Below, one piece after another: positions 34,103 through 43,171 of a stretch of DNA of 62,941 nucleotides. The stretch's first letter is position 1; the number at the start of each line of letters is the position of its first letter. The DNA comes from an uncultured Acidimicrobiales bacterium. GTDB lineage: Bacteria; Actinomycetota; Acidimicrobiia; Acidimicrobiales; SZUA-35. The stretch covers positions 1-62,941 of the forward strand of contig CALEWY010000061.1 of assembly GCA_937925335.1 (NCBI GenBank), read 5' to 3'. The notes below the pieces were generated by a model, which saw only the letters and a program-made list of their open reading frames with translations, did no database searches and was not told the origin of the DNA. The position numbers were made by a program, and so were the translations under genes.

Positions 34103-35302
34103 CTAGTCCTCCAGCGGACCCCACACCTCGAGGTGACCGGCTCGTTCAACTCGGCGGAGCGTGCGGAGGTCGAGCATTGGTTCGAGGTTCGCTTGTGCGA
34201 ACACCGAACGGATTCGTTCTTGGGTGCCAGCGCCCGACATTGCGACGTCATCGTGAAGCCGTTGCATCAGCCAGAAGCGATAGGGCAAGACGCCGGTGGT
34301 GAGCTTTTGGCCGCGCCATTCGAAGGTTGCGAAGCCGCCGCCACCTTCCATCAAGCCTCGGTGTGCCGGGTTCTCAAGACCGTTGGTGCCTGCTTCGATG
34401 CCCGGGTTCTCGACGAGCCACTCGTTTGCCACGTCGACGTGGGCCCTGATCTCCGGCAGGTACTCCTCCGCCACAAACCCCATCATTGCGATCAGCGTGT
34501 CCGGCAGGTTTGCGTCGTTGATGAGCTTGGCCTTGGAGAGGTCGAGTTCGGCTCCGTCGTATTCGTGGAGGTAGGCCTCGTTTGTGGTCATCCGCTCGAT
34601 CCAGCGGCCAACTCGAGGGGCTCGCTTCTTGATGAGGGAAGCGGGGGCTGGGTCGCGAAACAGGTGCGCCCACATCGCCGCGATGAGCCCGAAGTCGCCA
34701 ATCGTTGGGTGGCCACCGAGCAGATAGGGGTGGTCGACGAGATGGGCCGAGAAGAGGTCGAGCCATTCTTCGAACGACTCTTCGATCAACGGGCCACTGG
34801 CCGAGGTCACGCCGAACGTGCCAGCTGCTTTGCGCATCCGGCCGCTGTTGTGCAGGAACGCCTTGTCGGCATCCTCGCCGCTCATCTCGGCCGGCATCAT
34901 CAGCCCGAACTCGGAGGTGAGAAACGCAAGGTTCTGATCGTCGAAGTTCCATCGGTAGTGCATGGCTGGCCGCAGCAGGCCCTCGCCGCCGAACAGTTCG
35001 AACAGGTGGCTGATCGCCAAGAGAACTGGCGACTCGGGGTAGGAGGAGAACGATCGAAGCTCTGAGCCCTCACCCTTCTCGAAGTGATCGATGATGTCGG
35101 CACCATCTTGGATGATCGTCCCGTCCGGAGCCTCGACACACGGGATGATCCAACGACCGACGGTGGGCACCACGTGCTTCAGGTAGCGATCACTCCCTGG
35201 CGACCGCTCGACAAAGTCGATGCCCTGTTTGCGGAGGTAGGAACGGACCTTGCCGCTGTAGAGCGATACCGGTCCGCCATACATCGTGTACGAGGAGTTC
35301 AT
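34103..35302 (-). CDS. Glutathione-S-transferase-family protein
   Basis: 399 residues from ATG 35302. The N-terminal thioredoxin-like domain starts MYGGPVSLYSGKVRSYLRKQGI and includes VGRWIIPCVEAPDGTIIQDGADIIDHFE, the thiol-binding beta-strand and helix of GSTs. The rest is helical, with HPTIGDFGLIAAMWAH near residue 210 (the GST N-capping pattern). It is longer than standard GSTs (about 220), with an extra C-terminal domain. Open frame upstream of 35302 is antisense to the SDR gene and is excluded. Confidence 0.75.
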   Translation of the reverse strand: MNSSYTMYGGPVSLYSGKVRSYLRKQGIDFVERSPGSDRYLKHVVPTVGRWIIPCVEAPDGTIIQDGADIIDHFEKGEGSELRSFSSYPESPVLLAISHLFELFGGEGLLRPAMHYRWNFDDQNLAFLTSEFGLMMPAEMSGEDADKAFLHNSGRMRKAAGTFGVTSASGPLIEESFEEWLDLFSAHLVDHPYLLGGHPTIGDFGLIAAMWAHLFRDPAPASLIKKRAPRVGRWIERMTTNEAYLHEYDGAELDLSKAKLINDANLPDTLIAMMGFVAEEYLPEIRAHVDVANEWLVENPGIEAGTNGLENPAHRGLMEGGGGFATFEWRGQKLTTGVLPYRFWLMQRLHDDVAMSGAGTQERIRSVFAQANLEPMLDLRTLRRVERAGHLEVWGPLED

Positions 35303-35363
35303 GACGGCGAGTGTTGCAGACCGGCAACTGGCACACGCACTCTCCGTGCAGCAAGCTCTGAGC

Positions 35364-36098
35364 ATGAACCGACTCGACGGCAAGATAGCACTCATCACCG
35401 GAGGGGCTCGGGGCCAGGGTGCCGCTGAGGCCGAACTGTTCGTGGAGGCTGGTGCACAGGTTGTGATCACCGACGTTCTCGACGACGAAGGCGCAGCGAC
35501 CGCTGAAAGCTTGGGTGATGCCTGCACGTTCTTCCATCACGACGTTGCATCCGAAGAGGATTGGAACACCGTCGTGCAAGCCGCTGTCGTTGAACACGGC
35601 CGGATCGACGTGCTCGTCAACAACGCCGGCATCTTCGCGATGGGCGACCTCAGCGATACGCCGATGGACCTGTGGCACAAGATGGTTGCGATCAATCAGA
35701 CCGGCGTGTTCCTCGGCATGCGCACCGTTGCCCCCGTCATGAAAGAGAACGGTCTTGGCAGCATCATCAACATCTCGTCGATCGCTGGCATGAAGTCAGC
35801 CGCTGGAGCGCACGCCTACAGCGCGACGAAGTGGGCGGTGCGAGGGATGACCAAGTCCGCCGCCGTCGAGCTGGCGCCCTCTGGCGTTCGAGTGAACTCG
35901 GTCCACCCCGGCATCATCGAGACCGAGATGTTGAACCAGTTCGGGCCGGGCATGAAGGAGCGAATGCAGGACCGGATTCCGCTGGCTCGCACCGCGTCAG
36001 CCCACGAGGTTGGCCAGCTCGTGCAATTCCTCGCGTCTGACGATTCGAGTTACTGCACCGGCCAGGAGTTCGTCATCGACGGAGCCATGACGAGCTAG
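35364..36098 (+). CDS. Short-chain dehydrogenase/reductase
   Basis: 244 residues from ATG 35364. Rossmann motif LITGGARGQGAAEAE near residue 10, NNAG near residue 85, the Ser in NISSIAG and the catalytic YSATK near residue 152, PG motif HPGIIETEM. These are classical SDR features; it resembles 3-alpha/20-beta-hydroxysteroid dehydrogenase-like members. It is divergent from the GST gene with 61 bp between starts. Confidence 0.88.
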   Translation: MNRLDGKIALITGGARGQGAAEAELFVEAGAQVVITDVLDDEGAATAESLGDACTFFHHDVASEEDWNTVVQAAVVEHGRIDVLVNNAGIFAMGDLSDTPMDLWHKMVAINQTGVFLGMRTVAPVMKENGLGSIINISSIAGMKSAAGAHAYSATKWAVRGMTKSAAVELAPSGVRVNSVHPGIIETEMLNQFGPGMKERMQDRIPLARTASAHEVGQLVQFLASDDSSYCTGQEFVIDGAMTS

Positions 36099-36101
36099 CG
36101 G

Positions 36102-37139
36102 CTACAGATAGACACCCAAATCGCTCGGTGGTGACTGCGAGCCCGTCCCGGCGATCTTCTCCGCAAGGGTGAGCGGCTCTGAACCACCTGCCTCGTCGGC
36201 GGTGAAGCGACGGAACTCGATGTCTGAGAGGCATCGCCCAGGGCGAAGCAGCGCCGGGTGAAGACGCTGCATTGGTTCGTTCGTGGTGATCATGACGAGA
36301 ACCTTCATGCCCTGGCCGAGGATGCCGTCGCCGAGGTTCAACAGGCGCGACAACGACTGACCAACGCGTGACTTCGCATCCTCACGAAGCATCTCGTCGG
36401 CATCTTCGATGACGAGCACACGCCACCGGTCGTCATCTTCTTCGGCGAGCAACACCTGCATGAGATAGGTGGAGCGAGCGAAGATCACGTCGGGGTCCAG
36501 AACGAGTTGGAACCGAGCGCGATCGGCCCACTCCCGAGCCATCGAACGAATCGCTGTGGTCTTGCCGGTTCCTGGAGGGCCGTGCCAGAGGATGATGCGA
36601 CCTGCATCAGCTCGAGGCTGGTCCACCATCAGGTTGGCCAGCGACTCGCCGACCTCACCCGGATAGTTCTCGCTGATGTCGCTGAAGGCCGGAGCGGTGA
36701 TTCGTCTGGTCGTCGTGAAGGCCGATCGCTCGACCTGCCAGAAATCGAACGGCACTCGGTCGACGTCGATCGTTGGCTCGGGCGCCCGCGCTCGCATGTC
36801 GATCGTGGCCTTTTCGATGGCAGCCTCGGAGGCCGAGCGGAGGTTGACCTGCACCGCACCAGGCCACCACTGAACGAGAGCGGTGACCTCATCGAGTTCG
36901 GCGATCGACATCCGATGCTGGCCTCGCTCGTACCTGGTGAGGAAGGTGGCATTCGGGAGCAGGGTCGCCGGATCGTCGACCTCTGAGAACTCGAGCTGGG
37001 TTGCGAAGGGTTCGGTGCGAGCCATGAAGGGCGCGACAAACCCAGCCCAGATGGCCGAGCCGAAGCCCGGGTCGATCTGGATTCCGGTCGAGATCTCTGG
37101 CGCGATGCCGAGATCGAAGGTGGTCGAAGAACTGCCCAT
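36102..37139 (-). CDS. AAA-family ATPase (DUF5925-like N-terminus)
   Basis: 345 residues. Walker A GPPGTGKTT near residue 188, Walker B VLVIEDADE near residue 243, sensor region MITTNEP and Arg finger LLRPGRC. The N-terminal 170 residues match what I recall of the actinobacterial DUF5925 domain, but that assignment is from memory. Single AAA module, no membrane part. Its stop lies 3 bp from the convergent SDR stop. Partner and substrate unknown. Confidence 0.8.
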   Translation of the reverse strand: MGSSSTTFDLGIAPEISTGIQIDPGFGSAIWAGFVAPFMARTEPFATQLEFSEVDDPATLLPNATFLTRYERGQHRMSIAELDEVTALVQWWPGAVQVNLRSASEAAIEKATIDMRARAPEPTIDVDRVPFDFWQVERSAFTTTRRITAPAFSDISENYPGEVGESLANLMVDQPRADAGRIILWHGPPGTGKTTAIRSMAREWADRARFQLVLDPDVIFARSTYLMQVLLAEEDDDRWRVLVIEDADEMLREDAKSRVGQSLSRLLNLGDGILGQGMKVLVMITTNEPMQRLHPALLRPGRCLSDIEFRRFTADEAGGSEPLTLAEKIAGTGSQSPPSDLGVYL

Positions 37140-37299
37140 AAGGAGCCGGTGATGATGCTCGGCTGCGTCGAAGGCGGCAAACGAATTACATGCGAACGCA
37201 CCGGTTTGTCATGGTTCCGAGACCATCGATCGTGGTGGTGATCGCCAGATCCGCATGGTCGGCTACCTGGTCGAGTGGGTCTCGACGGTCAACCTGTGG
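37140..37299. other. Intergenic stretch without a recognised gene
   Basis: 160 bp between the SGNH hydrolase stop and the AAA ATPase start, both on the minus strand. I see no convincing coding frame, terminator or repeat here. It must hold the AAA gene promoter. Confidence 0.4.
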
Positions 37300-38226
37300 T
37301 TAGTTGCCGCAGTTGGCGAAACATGTGGTGATGGTCAGATTCGGCGTCCAAGCGAGCGATACCCGCAGCGTTTGGTAGTAGGCCTCATATCCGCCCGCTG
37401 TTGGGTGATAGGAGTTCGCCGCTGGGTCCCACAGAGGGCCCACGACGCCGTTGACGTACTGCCGGCCGCCCGTCTCACATGCTCCGTGTCCGGCGAACGC
37501 GTCGGTCACATCAACGAATTGCACGTTCGGTTCGAAGCTATAGGTCGACCACCGAATCATCTGGTTCAGCGTCCGCACGTTCCGGTCAGCGAAATCGGCT
37601 TCTCGTCGCTCGATCCCAAAGGCTCCCCAGCAGTCGGGCGTCCGCTGCATCAGCTCGGGGTAACCCATCACTCGGACGATGGCGCCGGGCTTGTCGGTTG
37701 TGATCATGCGCAACATCGATGTCATGCCCGTCCGAATGCCCACGAAGTTCGTGATCTTGTTCTTCGTGTCGTCTTGGCAGTTTCGCCATGTCGAGCACCG
37801 TTTCACGATGGTTGGCCAATCCGACCCGTCCGAGCTCCGGACAGAGTTTCCACCGGTGCTGAGAACGATCAGTGTTCCAGTGCCGTCACCAGCGATCTGG
37901 CGTTCTGCCCGGCTCCACTGCCGTCTGGTCGCACCGATTCCTGATCCGCCGCATGCATAGAACTCAAGCGACGCTCCGTAATCCCGAGCGATACGCGCAC
38001 CAGGAGCGGTCGAGAGATTGACGTCGCCGCAATCGACGTCGTCGGGCTTGATCGAGTCCTTCAGCGTGCCAACACCAGCCGAGAACGAATCGCCGAGCAC
38101 CACAACCTGGTCAATTCCCGGCTGCAACGCCACGGCGGACACCGGCGTCGGTGTCACCACGACCCCTGCCGCAACCATCACGGCGGCGCACATGGACAAC
38201 ACAAGCTTCATCGATCGATGCAACAA
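37300..38226 (-). CDS. Secreted SGNH/GDSL hydrolase
   Basis: 308 residues from TTG 38226; a GGAGG lies 8 bp upstream of this TTG and 23 bp from ATG 38211, so the ribosome site favours TTG. Signal peptide: MKLVLSMCAAVMVAAGVVV ending near PVSAVA. Catalytic blocks: VVVLGDSFSAG (Ser), GGSG (Gly), VLSTGGNSV (Asn) and YHPTAGGYEA (His). It is an exported esterase or lipase. Six Cys after the signal suggest disulfides. It is divergent from the LuxR-type regulator. Confidence 0.87.
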   Translation of the reverse strand: MLHRSMKLVLSMCAAVMVAAGVVVTPTPVSAVALQPGIDQVVVLGDSFSAGVGTLKDSIKPDDVDCGDVNLSTAPGARIARDYGASLEFYACGGSGIGATRRQWSRAERQIAGDGTGTLIVLSTGGNSVRSSDGSDWPTIVKRCSTWRNCQDDTKNKITNFVGIRTGMTSMLRMITTDKPGAIVRVMGYPELMQRTPDCWGAFGIERREADFADRNVRTLNQMIRWSTYSFEPNVQFVDVTDAFAGHGACETGGRQYVNGVVGPLWDPAANSYHPTAGGYEAYYQTLRVSLAWTPNLTITTCFANCGN

Positions 38227-38273
38227 TTTACTTCCCTCCGGTTCTGGACTCTACGCACCTTGACCCGTTGGGT

Positions 38274-38291
38274 GTGTCACGAGCGTGACAC
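38274..38291. promoter_or_regulatory. Palindrome upstream of the LuxR-type regulator
   Basis: GTGTCAC-GAGC-GTGACAC is a perfect 7-bp inverted repeat lying 35 bp before GTG 38326 and downstream of a TTGACC-like element at 38259-38264. It is a candidate operator, perhaps for autoregulation. The arms run opposite to a CRP site, so it is not a CRP box. Confidence 0.5.
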
Positions 38292-38325
38292 TTGCGCGAA
38301 AGGTCGAGATGTACGCTCTCGAGCG

Positions 38326-40914
38326 GTGTCAACCATCGGAATCGTGGACGAACAAGGTGCGTTTGAGCGGCTGATCGGCGGTCGGTCGGTGCTGCTCGTC
38401 GGCGGTGCCGGTGTCGGCAAAACACACCGAGCGGCGTCGATCGCCACTCGCTTGGGCACCCAAGATTGGGCGATCGAACGAGTCGTCGGTTCGGCCTCGC
38501 TTCGCACGGTTCCCTTCGGTGCACTCCATCACCTCGTTGGCGATGCCTCGGCGCAACAACCCGACGAGCTGTTCTTCGCCGCCATGGGCCACCTGCAGCG
38601 AATGGCCAAAGAACGCCCGATCCTCGTCGTGGTCGACGACATCGACGGCCTCGACGACGGTTCGGTCGGGTTGATTCACCAGCTCGCCCTCGGCGGCATC
38701 GCGACGATCGCGACGGTCCGAACGCAGAGCGCAGGCGAACCACACGTCCTTCCTCTGTGGAAGGACGGCGCCTTGGAGCGCGTCGACGTCAAGACGGATG
38801 AACGTGACACCGCCGACCTCGCAGCGGCCTTTCTCGATGCCGTTTGCCAACCGGAACTTGTCGCGGCACTGCAGCAACTGTCCGGCGGCAATCCACTCTT
38901 CGTCCGCGAGCTCATCGCCGACGGTCGCTCATCCAAGGCCATCGAGGTCGTCGATGGCGAAGCTCGTTTGACATCCCCGCTCCCTGTCGCGAAGCGAGTC
39001 TCCGATCTCCTCTCGGATCGATTCGCCGGACTCCCGGCCGAGACGAGTAGTGCGCTGGAGGTCATCGCTCAGGTGAGTCCAATCGACGCAACGTTGCTCG
39101 CCTCGGCAGTGCCGCTCAGTGCGCTCGAGGATCTCGAAACGCGTGGCCTGATCCGCGTGGAAGTCAGCGCTGGCATCGAGGGGGCTGGCATCGAGGGCGC
39201 TGGCAGCGAGAGGGTGGACGTCGACCATCCGCTGATTGGCGAGATCGTTCGCTCTCGAACATCATCGCTTCGGTCGCGACGGATCCGCTCCGACGTCGGC
39301 AGCGGTGCTCTCCAACGCGGGGTCGAACTTCCAGACTTGGTTCGTGCGCTGCAATGGGTGCTGGATGCCGGTGGGCAGCCGCCGAGCGATGATCTCGTGC
39401 GCGGCGCCCGAGCGTGTCTCGGCCGGTTCGACCCGCAGGGCGCTCTGCGCTTCGCGCAGAGCGCAAACCCGAGCTTCGAAACGCTCCTCACCGCCGCGGA
39501 AGCCAAGGCCCGCCTCGGCGACTTGGCCGGTAGCGAATCCGCCTTCGACGCCGCCGCGGAATACGCGACCGATGAGCCGCAAATCGCTGCGCACGCTCGG
39601 GCGCGAGCGTCAGCGCTTTGGTGGAATCACGGCGACATGGCCGCCGCTCGAGCGTTGTTGAACGCGGCACTCGATCAGGTTCACGACGCACGCAATCGAG
39701 GGCCACTCGTCGCCGATCTACTTCTGGCGGACGCGATCGGAGGCAACCTGGGATCGGCGTTGGCCTTGGGGCTCCCGATGCTCAACGAAGCCGAACTCGA
39801 CGAGCCGACGGAGCTGTCGGTTCTGGTCTGCACAACGATTGCCCAGACACTGACCGCGCAGGTCGACCGGTTGGAACCGTGGATTCAGCGGGGTTTCGAA
39901 CTTGCCGGACGGCATCGGATCACCCACCCTGCCGCCTTCGCTCAGTTGACGGTCACGCAGGCGTCGTTCGAGGTCATCAACGGGCGGCTCGATCAAGCCC
40001 GGGACGCGATCACGGAGCGTTTCGAGCCGCCCATTCCGCCGGTTCTCGACCTCTTCGTCGGCCAGGCGATCGTTCAGATCGATCTACTCGCAGGAAACGG
40101 TGCCGCCGCCTGTGCTCGGATCGAACAGCTCGGCACCATCGATGACGACGCGGTTGGTATGACCGCCCTTCGCGATGCGCTCGGCTCACTGGTGTTCGCG
40201 TCGTGCGGGGACATTGCGACATCCGAGCGCCTCCACAACCAAGCCACCGACAACCCTTTGCTGTCGCCACGCGAGACAACCGTCCTTGCTCGAGCGGGTG
40301 CCCACCGGCTCGCGTTCGAGGGCAACGTTGACGCCGCGATCGATCTTCTCATCGAGGCCGACACCGACCACGACGACAATTGGATGTGGAAGACCTCCCT
40401 GCTCTACGACGCTGTTCGATTCGATCGCGCAGAACGAGTCGTGGATCGATTGGAGCAAGCGCAGTTCTCGCGGCCGCTTCTCTTCCTCGACGCGATGATC
40501 GAACACGCCAGGGCGATGGTCGATGCCGACGTCAAGCGCCTGACTCTGGTGAGCGAAGCGATGGCCGACATGGGAGCGATGCTGTTCGCAGCCGAAGCGG
40601 CGGCCCAGGCAGCTTTGTATGCCGCTGAAGACGGCGATCACACGGCGAGCGCCCGGCTCACAACTCGGGCCCATGCGCTCTTTGACCGAACAGACTCGAT
40701 GTGGTCGCCGGCGATGCAGACATGCACACCAGCGCTGTCCGAGCGGGAGACCGAGGTCGCCGAACTGGCTGCGAAGCAGTTGTCGACGAAAGAGATCGCC
40801 GAGCAACTCTTCGTCTCGACGAGGACCGTCGACAACCACCTTCGCCAGGTGTATCGCAAGCTCGGCCTCGACGGCCGTCAGGCACTCGCTCCACTGTTTG
40901 CGTCGCCGAATTAG
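38326..40914 (+). CDS. Large ATP-binding LuxR-family transcriptional regulator (LAL type)
   Basis: 862 residues from GTG 38326; an upstream in-frame TTG/ATG region would run through the promoter palindrome. Walker A LVGGAGVGKTH near residue 23, Walker B VVVDDIDGL near residue 103, a long helical repeat region (about 350-780), and a C-terminal LuxR helix-turn-helix (LSERETEVAELAAKQLSTKE, then TRTVDNHLRQVYRKLGL). The architecture is that of STAND/LAL regulators such as MalT. The ligand is unknown. It is divergent from an exported hydrolase that may be a target. Confidence 0.88.
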   Translation: MSTIGIVDEQGAFERLIGGRSVLLVGGAGVGKTHRAASIATRLGTQDWAIERVVGSASLRTVPFGALHHLVGDASAQQPDELFFAAMGHLQRMAKERPILVVVDDIDGLDDGSVGLIHQLALGGIATIATVRTQSAGEPHVLPLWKDGALERVDVKTDERDTADLAAAFLDAVCQPELVAALQQLSGGNPLFVRELIADGRSSKAIEVVDGEARLTSPLPVAKRVSDLLSDRFAGLPAETSSALEVIAQVSPIDATLLASAVPLSALEDLETRGLIRVEVSAGIEGAGIEGAGSERVDVDHPLIGEIVRSRTSSLRSRRIRSDVGSGALQRGVELPDLVRALQWVLDAGGQPPSDDLVRGARACLGRFDPQGALRFAQSANPSFETLLTAAEAKARLGDLAGSESAFDAAAEYATDEPQIAAHARARASALWWNHGDMAAARALLNAALDQVHDARNRGPLVADLLLADAIGGNLGSALALGLPMLNEAELDEPTELSVLVCTTIAQTLTAQVDRLEPWIQRGFELAGRHRITHPAAFAQLTVTQASFEVINGRLDQARDAITERFEPPIPPVLDLFVGQAIVQIDLLAGNGAAACARIEQLGTIDDDAVGMTALRDALGSLVFASCGDIATSERLHNQATDNPLLSPRETTVLARAGAHRLAFEGNVDAAIDLLIEADTDHDDNWMWKTSLLYDAVRFDRAERVVDRLEQAQFSRPLLFLDAMIEHARAMVDADVKRLTLVSEAMADMGAMLFAAEAAAQAALYAAEDGDHTASARLTTRAHALFDRTDSMWSPAMQTCTPALSERETEVAELAAKQLSTKEIAEQLFVSTRTVDNHLRQVYRKLGLDGRQALAPLFASPN

Positions 40915-40936
40915 GGCGGCGTTTGAGCGCCTTTGG

Positions 40937-41473
40937 TCACTCCACCGAGATCGGGAGCTGACCGCTCGCTGCAAGGATCGTCCGATCGGTTCCAAAGGCG
41001 ACAACCGACCACGAGTAGTCGACGCCGATAATCGGCCCAATGCCGAAGTCCGAGGACTCAGCACCGCCGATCGGCACCTGCGACTCGGCCCCAATCCAGA
41101 CCCAGTAGGGATCACCGAATTCGTCGAGCACCACGACCGAATACTCCGCTGCTCCGGCGACTGGCTCCCACTCCAACGTCGGCCGAAGCTGATCGACGAC
41201 GACCGGGGAGAGTGTCGGGATCTTGGTGACGCCGGTCAAGATCGGCTCAACGTCGGGGATCGTCGGCGCCGGAGACTCGGCTGGTTCGTTCACCGCTCCG
41301 GCTTCGGCGCCATCTGAATCTGGACTGTCCGAATCCGCAACGGACGGGTCGGTACCGCCGTTCGTATCCGAGCCGCTTGTGTCCGAGCCGCTTGTATCAC
41401 CACTGCTGCAGGCGGAGAGCCCGAGCACGATGGCGAGCAGGATGGAACCGAATGATCGAATCAGGTGTGTCAT
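40937..41473 (-). CDS. Lipoprotein, uncharacterised
   Basis: 178 residues from ATG 41473, one base after the preceding stop. Lipobox LGLSAC at about residues 16-21, then a low-complexity Ser/Asp/Gly linker with SGDTSGSDTSGSDTNGG, typical of a surface tether. The C-terminal 110 residues are beta-rich with a fibronectin-like pattern (LRPTLEWEPVAGAAEYSVVV, then DYSWSVVAFG). It is anchored outside the cell. Probably co-expressed with the 41475-42590 exported protein. Confidence 0.75.
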   Translation of the reverse strand: MTHLIRSFGSILLAIVLGLSACSSGDTSGSDTSGSDTNGGTDPSVADSDSPDSDGAEAGAVNEPAESPAPTIPDVEPILTGVTKIPTLSPVVVDQLRPTLEWEPVAGAAEYSVVVLDEFGDPYWVWIGAESQVPIGGAESSDFGIGPIIGVDYSWSVVAFGTDRTILAASGQLPISVE

Positions 41474-41474
41474 G

Positions 41475-42590
41475 TCAGCCGTCCGATCCGAATGTGTTCG
41501 CTGCATCGCTGTCGGAGATGTCGCCGACGGTGATGTTCCAACCCATCTGGGCCGAGAGCGATGCGAGCACGCCGATCCGTGTGAAGTCGTCGTCTTCGAG
41601 GAGCTGATCGACTGCGGCCTGGGCCTGCGCTCGTGCCGTATCCATGAGATCGGCACCTCTTCCTCCGACTGCGCCGGATCCCATCGCTCCGGTCGACGTG
41701 CCGAGGCGAACGAGTGGGTAGAAGAAGTCGGCGGTCAAACGGGCGGCCTCAGCTGGATCCTCAGCGGCGATCGCGTCGAGTTCGTTCAACACGTCGGCGA
41801 GAACCCGGGCCGCAACGTTGGTCAGCTGGTTGAAGTACTCCTTCGTCGACGGGCAACTACTCGTTGCGTTGATCTCCGCCTGCAGCCGTTCGATGTCGAT
41901 CAGTAGGTCAGCGGCAAGCACCACGCGCGAGCCGAAGTCGCCGTCGGCCAACGCCTCGATCTCGGCAGCTCGCCGACCCAGCTCGGCCGCGTCATCTGTC
42001 TGTGGCTCGGAGTACAGCGCAACGGTGCCACGAATGAACGACGATGCTCCCGGAATCTGAGCCTCGATCTCCTGGTTGATCCGCAGCGTAAAAGTGCCAA
42101 CGACCTGCCCGCACCCGGCGAGCACGTTCTCGAGGAGCTCATCGATCGCCTGGCTGTCGGAGATTGTCTGGCTGGTTCCCTGGAAAGAGGCCGTAGACGT
42201 CACGTTGTTCGTACCGAGCACTCGTGCCGCCGTCGCCGTTCCGCCAAAGGTTCCTGCCCCGTCGTAGACCGACTCCGAGGTTGCGTCGACGCCGAGGGAG
42301 GAAAACCCGCCGTTGCCGGTGCCCGTGTAAGTCCACGATCCAGTGATCGCTCCACCCGCCGCGACGAGCTCTGCTTCTCCGTCGATCGCCGAGAGGAAGA
42401 ACGCATCGCCACCATTCAGCGGGAACGTAAACCCGCCGTGAATGTGAATCGTGCCGGTGTAGGTGCCGTCCTCGATCTCTCCATCGATGATGTCTTGGCG
42501 CTCCGGTGCTCTGGCAGCCGCCGTTGGGGCGTTTGTCACTGCCCCAACGATGGCTGCCGCAAGCACGAGCCCGATCCCTCTCCGTTTCAT
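41475..42590 (-). CDS. Exported protein of unknown function
   Basis: 371 residues from ATG 42590; MSNAPP at 42632 is an alternative start. Signal peptide MKRRGIGLVLAAAIVGAV with a cut near AAARA. The first half is Gly/Thr-rich beta structure (YTGTIHIHGGFTFPLNGG, GSWTYTGTGNGGFSS). The second half is helical (AAELGRRAAEIEALADGD, AAVDQLLEDDDFTRIG). Cys at two positions only. No family recognised. It is followed at one base by a lipoprotein gene, suggesting a cell-envelope pair. Confidence 0.72.
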   Translation of the reverse strand: MKRRGIGLVLAAAIVGAVTNAPTAAARAPERQDIIDGEIEDGTYTGTIHIHGGFTFPLNGGDAFFLSAIDGEAELVAAGGAITGSWTYTGTGNGGFSSLGVDATSESVYDGAGTFGGTATAARVLGTNNVTSTASFQGTSQTISDSQAIDELLENVLAGCGQVVGTFTLRINQEIEAQIPGASSFIRGTVALYSEPQTDDAAELGRRAAEIEALADGDFGSRVVLAADLLIDIERLQAEINATSSCPSTKEYFNQLTNVAARVLADVLNELDAIAAEDPAEAARLTADFFYPLVRLGTSTGAMGSGAVGGRGADLMDTARAQAQAAVDQLLEDDDFTRIGVLASLSAQMGWNITVGDISDSDAANTFGSDG

Positions 42591-42692
42591 CCAGCGAGTG
42601 TCTGCGACACAACGAGGCGGGGCATTACTCATTGCCAGATTTCGGCTACTCATCTGCTCGCCTTGGCGATGCGCTTGCGCTAAACCGTCGAC

Positions 42693-43133
42693 ATGGCAAG
42701 CAAGGCAGAAACGGTCGAAGAGTATTTGGCAGAGCTTCCCGAGGATCGTCGAGAGGCGATCGCCGAGGTTCGTGATGCGATTCTGGAGAACCTTCCGCAC
42801 GGTGTCGTCGAATCGATGAACTGGGGAATGATCGTCTACGAGATTCCGCTCGAAACGTTCCCGGACACCTACAACAAGAAGCCACTGCAGTACGCCGCGT
42901 TGGCGTCGCAGAAGAACCACATGGCCGTTTATCTCAACTCGATCTACATGAACGAAGACGACGCGGCTTGGTTCGCCAATGCCTACAAAGAGACCGGCAA
43001 GAAGCTCGATATGGGCAAGTCGTGCGTGCGCTTCAAGAAGATCGACCAGCTTCCCGTCGAACTCGTCGGCGAGGCGATCGGCAAGATCTCGCTGGATGAG
43101 TTCCTCGACTACTACCGAGCGGTGAAGGGCTGA
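42693..43133 (+). CDS. DUF1801-family protein
   Basis: 146 residues. The pattern VEEYLAELPEDRREAIAEVRD, ESMNWGMIVYEIP and YLNSIYMN fits the DUF1801/YdhG-like small alpha-beta fold, for which no enzymatic activity is established. Short gap (38 bp) to the polymerase gene downstream. Confidence 0.85.
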   Translation: MASKAETVEEYLAELPEDRREAIAEVRDAILENLPHGVVESMNWGMIVYEIPLETFPDTYNKKPLQYAALASQKNHMAVYLNSIYMNEDDAAWFANAYKETGKKLDMGKSCVRFKKIDQLPVELVGEAIGKISLDEFLDYYRAVKG

Positions 43134-43171
43134 GCAAGAGGTTGGGCGCCGGAGGTTGATACAAAGCGAAG

